Shown: positions 29,131-51,423 of the stretch, in pieces
Position numbering within the stretch: position 1 is the first letter of the stretch
How the letters are laid out: every line of letters begins with the position of its first letter
Source of the DNA: Acanthochlamys bracteata
Lineage: Eukaryota > Streptophyta > Magnoliopsida > Pandanales > Velloziaceae
Assembly (NCBI GenBank): GCA_019914995.1
Contig: CM034143.1
Span: 1,552,501 to 1,616,500, forward strand
DNA: 64,000 nucleotides
Reading direction: 5' to 3'
Position numbers and translations under genes: made by a program
The notes under the pieces: generated by a model
What the model was told of the DNA's origin: nothing
Database searches by the model: none
The model's input: the letters and a program-made list of their open reading frames with translations, nothing else

Positions 29131-30990
29131 TGACAAATTCTCTCCGGCTCTAATTCCATCGCAGCACTTTTGCCCTTTTCTCCCTCTCTCTCTCTCTCCG
29201 CCGTCTTTGTCGTTAACCTCTACCGCCTCCACCGCTGCCTTCTTCTTCGCTGCTCTCTTCTCTCCAGAACTGTCCTTGTTGCGTCCATCAGCAGGGTTTA
29301 TGAGTTTTTGTTTAAGAACAAGATTTAACGGTTTCTTCTAACTTCAATTTCGATGGTTTCATGAAAGAAATTTATGTCGTTGTAGTTCCTTTTTTCCTCA
29401 GAGTTAATTTGCAAATGCGTTTTAGGAACTATATATGTGTCTATCTTGGTCTGTTGAAGTCTAGTTCCATTGGTACCCTGAACATGAAAATTAGTTGAAA
29501 AGTGTGATTGGTTAATTGCAACAAGATCATGGTTCGAATATGATGGTTTCCAAAAATCTGAAATTTATAAAAATTCTGTTTTTGGTTTAAAATTACAGTC
29601 TTTGATTCTCAGCTTCTGATATTATGTGGTCTAGAAGAGTAGAACGTTGGCGTGATCTGATGGATAAGACTTGCTTTGATCCCCTTCTCCCGAGTGAATG
29701 ATTTTGTAGGAGGTGAATCAAACAATAAAGAATGCCCTACAAAATGCATGTAGAAGCGAAGAGGAGAAGGCCTCAGGCAAGCCAAAAGTTGACGGGATAC
29801 TTGAACCCTAATGATGAAGACTCTATAAGTCTACAGCCAAGTTCGCTTCCTTCAAATGATCGTTCTTTCATGCAACCCTAATAAGAACTGCATACTAGTG
29901 CTAATGTTCAAGTACTAATCTATAGAATTGTGCAAAACTTCTAAGGGAGTAGTGGCCTATCGAGGGTTGGCTATACTTCACTGGCAAATATCGACGCTGA
30001 CTGTCCTAGAACATATCGTATGGAAGTTCTTACTATTAAACTTCAGCACAACAGAACCATGCAGACGAAGGAAGTGCTACAAGTAGAAGGACTAGGTTGC
30101 GTATACGGAGACACGTATCTTGTACTATGCGCAGGTGAGCTGTTCATCATGGTACTTAAGGGAGATTTTGTTGATGGTGAATATTACTACAGCTCAAATG
30201 AAAGAGGATGTGGAATCGGAGAAGTCGAATAAATTGAAGGATTTTGATGATGATAAACTGTTCTCACAGCTCAAATGAAAGATAGGAGTAATTAGAGCAT
30301 GTTCTGAAGTTTTTGGCTTACAAATTGATTAGCTGACAAAAATGTAAGGATTTACGTATTGTCGTTGGAAAAGAAACAGAGATCTGGGAGAGCATGCTTT
30401 CATTGTTAGAAGAATAAATTCAAATATCTGTAGCATTGAAAGACATGCCCACCGGTGTGAAGAACTGCGTATACTTCAGCGATAAATCCCATTCAAATAG
30501 AGCGGTGCATGTGCTGGTGGCGTTCTCCAAGCAATTGCCCATTTTAAACTTCGAAGATTGAGATTGTACTGCTGATTTCTTTACCCGGATCAAATCCCAC
30601 TGCCGAGACGGATGTAGAAGAAGAAGAAGTATTCGAACCTGGAAAGAAAACGTAGAGAACGATAAGAAGAAGAGAACAGCAAGAAGAAGAAGAAGAAAAC
30701 TTGACATTGTGCGTCACGAGTTTGGTATTTTGAAAGCGAGGAAGACGAAATAGAACTAGATTTAAAAAAGAAACTTATAAAAAACACAGCATACAATAAT
30801 AATTTATAATGAACTAGATTAACCGTCACAATCAGCAAGATTTAAACTGTTTTCTGTCGTGGACTCGTGGGGTAAGAGTCCTGATGTTAATCACGGTAGT
30901 GGAGTTAGGAGAGCGATGGATGAGTTTGTTTACGGAACCAGTGTGTGTAATATAATAGAAAACAAGTGCATAATAAAAATAAAGTACATA
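29131..30990 (+). other. Unassigned region with CT-rich leader and short ORFs
   Basis: A CT-rich block with a (CT)n run at 29184-29198 resembles a transcript leader. It is followed on + by short open frames: one starting near 29733 (MPYKMHVEAKRRRPQAS, about 50 codons) and one at 30020-30232 (70 codons, containing LQHNRTMQTKEVLQVEGLG). Further on, 30440-30740 is purine-rich on +, with open frames on the - strand. No family was recognised and no convincing exon chain could be built. It could be a non-coding transcript, a decayed gene or a fast-evolving small gene. Confidence 0.3.
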
Positions 30991-30995
30991 TAAAT

Positions 30996-31742
30996 TAGAT
31001 GTGATAATTTAAATTGATGAATTAATTTCGAATCAATCTATTTAATAATTAAATAAAATTTATTTAATTTTAACTTAATTTATAAATTTAGACGAGTCAA
31101 AATTATCAATCATGATCCAATCATATCAAATTTGGATCGACCTATTTAATAAATAAAATTATTAAATTTTATTTCTACATATTTAAGTTTGAGTAAAATT
31201 ACATAATCAATTAGAATTAATATTGTACGATGCTATTTGTGAAAAAATCTGGTGAGTCTCCGTCAAATATGTTTTTTTTAATATCTTCATATGTTTCAAA
31301 AATTTTTAATTTTTATTCTTTAAAAATATATGCGGTTGAATTTATGATTATAAATATATCATAATATTTTTAATAAAAATTTTGATACACATAACTAGCT
31401 GATAAAATTTTGATAAAAATTATTTTACAAAATTCAAATTCATTATTAAAATATAAAAATAATTAATTAATTATAAAATAATTATAATTATTTAGTATTA
31501 TTATTTTATATTGTCAAAATTTTATTTATAGTAAGAGAAAATTGAAAAAAATTATTCTTTCTAAAAATTATCATTCAGATTGATGAGTCAGTTTCAAATT
31601 AATTTATTTAACAATCATATCAAATTCGTTTAATTATAATACAATTCATAAATTTATATATATCGAAATTATCAATATTAATCTGAAATAAATAGATTAA
31701 TTTTGGATTGAATTTTCAAATCTATCATATATTGTTACACTA
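30996..31742 (+). mobile_element. Degraded hAT-family copy
   Basis: This 747 bp segment aligns along its whole length with the intact element at 1333-2183 in the same orientation: the opening TAGATGTGATAAT against TAGGGGTGGCAAT, GACGAGTCAAAATTATCAAT against the equivalent GGGTCAAAATTGTCAAC, and the closing ATATTGTTACACTA against ATATTGCCACCCCTA. Most differences are C-to-T or G-to-A. An 8 bp repeat ATATAAAT flanks it (30988-30995 and 31745-31752, two bases beyond the end). It lies about 220 bp upstream of the ITPK4-like start codon. Confidence 0.75.
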
Positions 31743-31963
31743 TTATATAAATATGGATTTCATAGCGTAGAAGATAGAAGTCACTATTACCGTAAACATT
31801 CTTGGATCGAATGCTAGTGGCCGTACGATGCAATGTGGTTTAAATAAATTACTATGCACTAATTTTCATTACAGAACTAGAAGATTATTAAGTGCAGAAT
31901 CATCGTGTGCTTAAATTCATTTTCCCAGTGATCAGTTTGTTTCTTTTCTTTGTTGAGAGGGAG

Positions 31964-37276
<5,313 letters not shown>

Positions 37277-37785
37277 CTATGCATAGTTATCTTAGAAGGA
37301 TGAAGAGGAGAATAGCAGAAATGTTGGACTCAACAAGTAACTTAATAAGCTGCTTCCGTTGTGGTATTTCGTTTTCATTTGTACATAAACCGCATCTCGT
37401 ACTGATCTGGAATAAAGAAAGAATCTGCATTTGTTGGTTACTGGCACGAGTGTTTTCTATGCAAGTTCATCAACAAAGAATTCGAAGAAAGAGAAGGGAA
37501 CTGCCCATGCTTGTAAGTATGGTCAAGGATAGGGTACAAACTTCTTCTACATATCAAATACATTCTTTACAACAAAGTAGAAAAATTGCAACTTCAGCTG
37601 AGTAGGAGTAGATACCACATAGAAATTCTCTAGTAATTCTAAAGACAATACTCGTGCAATCTACAGTCTACATGTTCCATTTTTCCAGTATGACAATTCG
37701 ATGGCAACCTATGTCTAGGCAAAGTGGAATACGTACATTCCAATACAGATATATACACAATCATACATGAAGAATTTGGCAAGGG

Positions 37786-40015
37786 TCAACCAGATTTCAA
37801 TATGGAATCGAGGATTGAGTCGGTATCAGCTGCAACAACAGCGCGCTTCCTAATCTCTGCAAGCTCGCAGCATTGCTTTTCCTTTGTGTTAATTGCTGTC
37901 AACTCTTGATGGCACCCATTTTGCTCACCTGCGGACACCTGTATATATAACTATACTTGTTATTCAATAATTTAAAGGCAATTAACGAATCTCACTAGAA
38001 AAGGATGTAATGTTCTTTTTACATCAAATAAGATGTCCCCAATCTTTAGTTTGACAGCACCACTCTTGAACACTAACAATTTTCCAACAGATCCTGCAGG
38101 AAGTTCATTCAAAGTACAGCCTTCATCTAAGGCACCTGTTGTGCTAGGAAATCCTTTCTTCACCCCAGATTTAGAAGAATTCTTCTTCAGTGGAAGAGAT
38201 GTCGGAAACTGGAAGAATAAAAGCCTCTTCTCTTTGTCTCTTTCCTGCCATGAACAAAGTTTATGGCCAAGAAAGTAACAGTAAGCCAAAATTATAACTA
38301 GTCAAGAAAAACTATTACGAGCAGATCAAGTTCCTTGGCTGGATTTGTAGAATCCGTTGCTTGCAGAGGAGTTGATAAGACTCCAAGCTCTCCTTCATCA
38401 CTTGATCCTGAACAAATAAATGAAACAAGCATATACACACTTTTGATGGTTAAAAAATAGTTCTTCAGTTTTCTAAATAGAAGAAACATACCTTGCCTTG
38501 AACTATTTGGGTAGTTTAAGGGAAGCCTTACAGGATAATACTTTGAGTCCTATAGTAAAAAAGAAAGCCTGAGTTGTTGAAGAAAGTGCATTGTTGAAGT
38601 CAAGGGATGGAGGAACAATCAAAACAAGAGTATGCAAGTGCACCGGCAACTCACCCATGGCTCAGACTCTTGTTTCCTCAATACCGATGGTTCTTCATTA
38701 CTGGCATCCATAGCATCATATATGCTTTCATTTATATCAACCTTTGGACTAGTATCGGCAGATTCAACACTCTCTCTTGGTCTGCCAAAGGACCTAAGGA
38801 CCGATCGATCTTCAGGCCCAAATGCAACTTGGAGTTTCTCTGGCAAATCAGTGAATGTTAAAATCAATCATCGAAGTACATTGCTCACTTGTGGAACTAC
38901 TTCATAATTAATAGAGCAGTTAAATATGAACCAGAGATAATTAACTACCATAACAGAGCTTGCTTGTGCACTGGCTGATCACAATTTTTAGTTCCACTTA
39001 TTATCAATAGATTGGCACTCCACCAATCAAAGTACTTACTTTATCTCAAGATATTTTGAGATTCAAAGCTAAGCGCCTTGGGCATATCTTCTGTTATTAG
39101 GAAGTAGTGAGGGAACCACATTGAAGAGAAAAATATGGAGAATCAGGTTAATTAGGAGAATCTGTAAATGTGTTATGTAGCTATTTATTATACCAAACAA
39201 TCTGCAACGTAACCCCTAAAAAAAATGTCTAAGACAAAATTAGTAGAAGTTAACTTTTGCTATCATTCATTGGCCTCAAGAGAAGAAGTAGGGCGTCAAC
39301 TACTGCTGATCAAAACAAACAGTATAAGTTTTTATCTCCGGCAAGGGGAATGTGTACTGCATAAATCCTTTTGACATTCAGAAAATACTAAACAAGTGCA
39401 TATGTTAACTAAACATATCAAACAGTTGGTCACTTCCACTTCCCCTTATTCACTAATGCTACATATAAACAAGGGGAAAATAATAGCCATCATCGTATAA
39501 ATGAACCCGAAATGAGGAACTCACTTTTCTCAGGCACTTCAGAAACTCTTTTGCCTAAGCGTCCATGAGACTGAAGAATATCATCATTGGAATAAGTCAA
39601 AACAGTAAATCAGATACAAGGTCAATTACAGCCTAATACATTAAACTGAGATAGTCTATAAAAATCACCTGGATGATTTCAAAGTCGCGTGGTCCAATTA
39701 GATTATTTTCTTCATCAGGCAATTCCCTATGTATAACCATAAAAGGTCATAAGGATTAAGATAAAGGTAAAGAGGGTAAGAAATCAAATTAGAAAAGAGA
39801 TTAACTTCTTGGGAGTGACAGATTTTGACTTCTTGCGCTGAGGTATTTTTGGGGAGAATTTTAATGGCTGCATGGGTATAAATATATGTAAGAATAAAAC
39901 ATTAGTCGTAACATGTAACAATAACTACGAACAAAATTGTGCGTGATAAAACATAAGTTACAAGAGCAACCTTTCTAGAAGAACTTGTTGATGCTCTATC
40001 TGACTTGTCTGCCAT
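37786..40015 (-). CDS. RNA polymerase III subunit RPC4
   Basis: RPC4 (yeast Rpc53) is a Pol III subunit acting in termination and reinitiation at tRNA and 5S genes. Nine coding exons are in phase: 39971-40015, 39806-39867, 39669-39726, 39525-39570, 38655-38839, 38492-38549, 38319-38407, 38023-38244 and 37786-37938, giving 305 residues. The N-terminus (MADKSDRASTSSRK) leads to basic FSPKIPQRKKSKS. The conserved C-terminal domain holds LFFQFPTSLP, GKLLVFKSGAVKLKIGDILFDVS and CCELAEIRKRAVVAADTDS. The ATG follows an acceptor (CTTTAG|GGACAATG), so an untranslated exon lies upstream, probably ending at the CAG|GTGGGT donor near 41503. The frame is intact throughout. Confidence 0.88.
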
Positions 40016-42359
40016 TGTCCCTAAAGAAAACAAAAAAAGTATAAGATCATTAAAAGAAACGTTCAAGTTTGAAGGCAGTGCTAATATATTAATAAAAGAT
40101 AACTAGTCCCGAATGCTGAAAAAGGTACAATGCACTAGGTAACCATGGTAATATTTTTGTATGTATTGATCGTATATTTGACTTAATGCATTTTCTTTTA
40201 ACCACTCTTATGCATTTCTTTTTTAATTCTTCCTTTCAGAGAGTTAGCTTGGCCTTTGTGTCGCCAACAGCACAAAGTTCTCATGTATCAGTGAATGATG
40301 AAAGAGGAACCACCCATTCCACAATTTGTAAAATTCTCATCATTTTCTCATCCAGAAAACTTGAATAGGGTTGTCAAATACTGCACTTTCCATCCCTTCA
40401 CTGAAGAATTTAAATGGATTCACATCTTATTCCTTGTTAATTATCATCTATCCCCATCTACCTCTGACCAATTACTCTATAGTAAAACATCATCTTAATA
40501 TTTCAACAGGGAAGAAATATAAAGGCATTCAATCAGTTTATGGTATTTTTTTCTGAAAAAAAAAAACAGTTGCATGTGGTTCATTAATAAAATTTCAGAG
40601 TACTGCCGATACTTGCCTCTTACATAAATGATAAGAAGCCATGCCCTAACCATTGGAAAACATTACATTATCCGTAATTAACTACGTAACGATGAGTCTT
40701 CAAAAGTGAGGTAGTCAAGTTGTATGCCATGTAAATAAAGTTCCACTATGGTTACTACAGCACTAATATTTAGTTCTAGGATGCAGCTTACTTCAATAGT
40801 AGCCCTTTTAAACAAAAGATTAACAAACTTCCAAAACATGTTTAACTTATTGCTAACTCAAGCGTTTTGTCTCATAACCAAAAAATTAAGATTAGAGAAG
40901 CCCTTAACATACTCAACAAAAGAATAGAACCAAAATATTGTCAAGTTAAAGCAAAAAATTTTAAAAAACCACTCGTCATAAAGAACACTAAACAAGTTAA
41001 AAAATGTAGAGCAAATGAAACCAAGTTCTTAGTTTACAGTACCAGAAATGAAACAGGAAGTAACACATTTGGAAACCCACCCTTGTTTTGATAGTTTAAA
41101 AACCCCAAATTTCCAAAAACTTGGAGCAGATGAAAATTGTCAGTACCATTTATCCACCACCAACATATTAAACAAAAAGATCTCTTAATAACAAATATAC
41201 AAAGAAATATCCCACCAATTATCAAAATTTCATAGAATATTAAGATTTTAAAAATACAAAGCAAGAGCTAGAAAAGAACTTGAAAGTTGAACCATTTACT
41301 TAACAGACCAAGTTTTAAAAACTTTATATCAATGAAAAGAAGACTATTATCCTTCTAAATCAGAACGAGCTTCTTTCGTTTCTGTTTCGTAAGAAGAAAA
41401 CCATCTACTTTCTTTCTTCAAGGAAAATCTTAGCTCAAAACCATCAAGTTAGTCTAGGAAGAAGAAAGGAACCCAAATTTCAACAAATTTGAAGGTAACC
41501 CACCTGAATTCAACTGAGGAGTTGAAGAAACTGAACCGAATCGACTTAAAATGTAACTGGAGAACAAATTTTTTAAAAAAAAGAGAGAATACAGAAAGTG
41601 CAGAGAAAGCTTTTCTGGTGACGAGAGTTGAATATGTGTCAGGAATCAGATTGGTAACTGAAGTGTTACACAGAACAGTTTTATTATCCAACAAGTAGAT
41701 GCAACGTGTCAAACATATCGTGTTTCCATGGATAGTAGACAGCTGTCCTTTTATCTTCTGGATATTTCCCTGCTTCGTGCTATCAGTGGATTACTGGATC
41801 AAAGAGTGGCTTGGCGCTAGTGTCGGAGATATTTTCTAATGGTCCCTGAACTATTTTACTTAGCAATGCTAAATACTTATTGGGAGTTAAATTGAGAGTT
41901 AACGAGGTTAACTCTAACTCTATCCATTCTTTGGCGGGTTAGTTAGGTTAACGCATTTCAGGTTAGTTGGGTTACAAGGTTAACTCTTTATTTCAAAATA
42001 ATGTATTGAAAGAGCTGAGTCAGTAAAATTTGAAAAAAAGATTCAAATTTTGATATGATGATAATTATTAAGTTAGTTAGTTAGATTAAGCAATGATTTT
42101 ATCAAAAATCTAAAAATTTATTTGTACATGTTGGAAAGATATGCAAGAAAAAAGTTAAGTCTTATGTATCCCGAACTAATTCTATTAACATCACTAACTT
42201 TTTGAGTTGTAGGATAATACCCATCAGTATGAATTGAATTGCTGTGCGACTTATCCGGAGCTCGATATTCTACATTTAACTACCGACGTCCTTGGAGACT
42301 GGGGAATGTACTACTGAGTGAAAAATGAGCCAAAAAAAGAAAGTTGCTTTAGAACTTGT

Positions 42360-42600
42360 TTACCTGTGGTCTAAACTTCGTTTTTTTAAAACATATTTTT
42401 AATATAAACTAAATAAATAATTTAAATTAAATTTTTCTATCAAAAAAAATATATTTTTTAAATTTAATTTTAAAACTTACTATTAATACAAAATTAATAT
42501 ATAAAAATTTATTTTTTATTAAATATTTTTAATTTTTAACTTAATTTTTCAAATTCACTTTTAGAAAAATAAATTTATTCAAAATAAACACACACCCTTC
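42360..42600. repeat. AT-rich dispersed element
   Basis: An A/T-rich block bordered on the right by AAACACACACCCTTCAAAC. It contains TATTTTTAATATAAACTAAA-type strings like those of other AT-rich elements here. Ends are not resolved. Confidence 0.4.
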
Positions 42601-42654
42601 AAACTTTATCAAAAAGCAAAACTTCATCATCAAATGCAGGAACAAAATTTCAGT

Positions 42655-42885
42655 CATATTTGATTTTACTTTTCTATTCCTTTTCATTCTAATTTCTTAT
42701 TTCACATTCTCAATAAAATTTCTAAATATTTTATAAAATTTTTTAAAAATTAAAAAATTAAAATTTTAGATCTCATTATTAATTATATTTTATATTTTAG
42801 CTAAAAATATAAAACTCATTTTAAAAAAAATATTACAAAATATTTTTTGTTTTAAAAAGCTCATTTTCATTCATTTTGGCTTAAA
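42655..42885. repeat. AT-rich dispersed element
   Basis: It shares the order TTTCTATTCC, AAATATTTTATAAAATTTTT, then AAAATATTTTTTGTTTTAAA with the copies at 11945-12195 and 12776-13000, though diverged. It lies in the DEGP10-RPC4 gap and has no coding potential. Confidence 0.4.
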
Positions 42886-43113
42886 GGGGACAAAACATGG
42901 AAGAATATGCTTACAAGATTGCGCTGATTATGTCAATATTACAACTAGAGTAGGTGTTATTCCCTCTAGAGTCTAGATCTTAACTGAGTAAGAAATTTTT
43001 TTTTCTTGCTAATAACCAATAAATAGTAAATAATTAAATCAAATGTTAGACAGTGGTTAATAATTAATTCAACCAGAACAAGAAAGAACTAAACAAAAGT
43101 TCCAACTTCGTTA

Positions 43114-49632
<6,519 letters not shown>

Positions 49633-50029
49633 TGGCGATGGCGGGCTGAGGAGGAAACGTGCGAATATAATTGAGGGTTTTGGTTTGCAATTTTAAGTCG
49701 AGAATTACATTATTTTTTTTTGCAGTTGTGTCCTAAAACAATGGAGTTTGGCAAATTAGAAACTTTCTCAAATCTCTAGTACTTTTAAAATTTTTTTACC
49801 TTTCTCTGTAAACTTTATATACATGGGGACTGTTATGTAGTTCATTTATGATTGAATTTTAAGATTAAAATTTTAAACCTTCTGAGATTAGATATATATC
49901 ATCATATCCCATTCAATTTCTACTTTAAAATGAATTTAACCAAAACAAAACATTTTTTTGAAGAAAAAATTTGTGTGTGATGTGTGTTTTGTTGTTATGA
50001 CATTAGACGTTTGAAAGTATTTATAAAAT

Positions 50030-50255
50030 AAAAATTATTTTAAATGAAAAAATATTTTTATTTTTTTATAAACAAAAAGCAAGCTAGATTTATTACATCA
50101 AAAATAATAAAATAAGCCAATAGTAAATAATTACGAGTAAAATTTTTTTATTTTTTAAATATTTAAATAACTTCTATAAATATTATAAAAATTTATTTAA
50201 AAATATTAAATAAAAAATTAAAATAAAGTAAAAGATAAAGTCAAACATGTCCTCA
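50030..50255. repeat. AT-rich dispersed element
   Basis: It contains AAATAACTTCTATAAATAT and TTTAAAAATATTAAATAAAA in the same order as the copy at 28735-28975. It ends in AAGTCAAACATGTCC, similar to the CAAACATATCC edge near 50838. Confidence 0.45.
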
Positions 50256-50624
50256 GAACATAAAATTAGGTTGTGTATTCATAACATAAAATAAAGTTGT
50301 TGTCATGACTCCAAAGCATAAGTTTTTTTAAAAATATTTTCATAGTAGTAAAAGTTACGGTAGCATAAAATAAAACAAAAACTACAGCAAAAAGAAAAAG
50401 GAGCAAAGTGTTTGTTTTCACAAACATTTCCTTCACTTTTTCTTTTAATATTTTCATCTTTTAGACAAATGCATCTATGCAATTTAAGTTCAATGTGTAA
50501 GCGCTTTTTTTTTTTTAAGGTTGCAAAATTCTTCAAAACAAGAGAATCCAAATCCTGTATTCTATGATTATAGAAATGTTTGAGAGTAATTATTGAAAAA
50601 AAGTTTTTAAAAAAAAAGTATTTT

Positions 50625-50696
50625 AAAAAGTTTTGAAAATAAAATTTATTTTTTTATTTTAAAAAGTTTTGAAAATAAAATTTATTTTTTTATTTT
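50625..50696. repeat. Perfect 36 bp tandem duplication
   Basis: Two identical adjacent 36-base units, 50625-50660 and 50661-50696, each begin AAAAAGTTTTGAAAATAAAA. The identity suggests a recent duplication or a replication-slippage product within the AT-rich element at about 50585-50850. Confidence 0.9.
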
Positions 50697-51129
50697 AAAA
50701 AAATAAAACATAATTTAAAAAGATTTCATGAAGTAAAATTTTTTGTATTTTTAAAATTTGTTAAAAAATTTTATAAAATATTTTAAAATTTTTATTAAAA
50801 AATATGAAACAAATTTTTAAAAAAAGGTCTTTCAAACATATCCTATGTCCAATTTCACAATCTTAAATTTATTATTTAAATTTTGGACATAATTAAACAG
50901 TTCCAAAAGTACGGCTTTAAGTACGTTTAGCATTATTTTTTTCAAATATTTATTTTACAAAAATATTTTACCGTTGTTCAATAAAAATAAAATTTTATGT
51001 TTTTAAATATTAAAAAATATAGAAAAAAGTTTATATTATTATTTTAGATAACAAAATAAAATTTATTTTAAAATATGATAAAAATATTACGTATTTAATA
51101 AAAACACTCTTAAATATCTAGATCAATCT

Positions 51130-51185
51130 AGAGCGTGGTGCTAGTGGCTTCAAGGTCGCAGGGTCGAGACCTGCATAGGCCATTC
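51130..51185 (+). mobile_element. Possible tRNA-derived SINE head fragment
   Basis: A Pol III box A-like string TGGTGCTAGTGG (51136-51147) and a box B-like GGGTCGAGACC (51161-51171) occur in the right order, followed by a T-rich tract. The spacing is shorter than in normal tRNA genes and most SINEs, and no cloverleaf or target duplication could be drawn. A decayed SINE is more likely than a tRNA gene. Confidence 0.35.
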
Positions 51186-51423
51186 AAGTCTTGTTTTAAT
51201 TTTTGTTTTTTGTGTAAAATTTGAAATTTATTAAAAATAAAAAGAACTTCTAATTGTAATTTATAAGGCCTGTTCTTGTAAACTATGGTGAATAGCGGCA
51301 TAACATCACAAACAAAAAAAAAAAGGATTCTCCCTCTTTCTCTCTCTTCCCTCTTTCAAAAATCAAACCCTGGTCTCTTCCCTCTCTCTCTCTCTCTCTC
51401 TGAAGAGTCAATTAACAGCAGCC

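Larger units (their letters stand above)
40016..43113. other. RPC4 leader intron/promoter and AT-rich intergenic DNA
   Basis: About 40021-41503 is read as the RPC4 leader intron and 41504-41700 as its untranslated first exon. From 41830 to 43110 there is no gene, and the DNA includes two AT-rich element-like blocks (listed separately). RPC4 (-) and DEGP10 (-) are in the same orientation, so the terminator side of DEGP10 faces the RPC4 promoter. Confidence 0.45.
49633..51423. other. Divergent DEGP10/OEP37 intergenic region
   Basis: This region serves both divergent genes. The DEGP10 side (49633-49720) is short and ordinary. The middle is occupied by AT-rich repeats (50030-50255 and 50585-51110, including the perfect duplication listed separately). 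The OEP37 side has a tRNA-promoter-like fragment and a pyrimidine-rich leader with a (CT)10 run at 51382-51401. No gene was seen inside. Confidence 0.5.
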
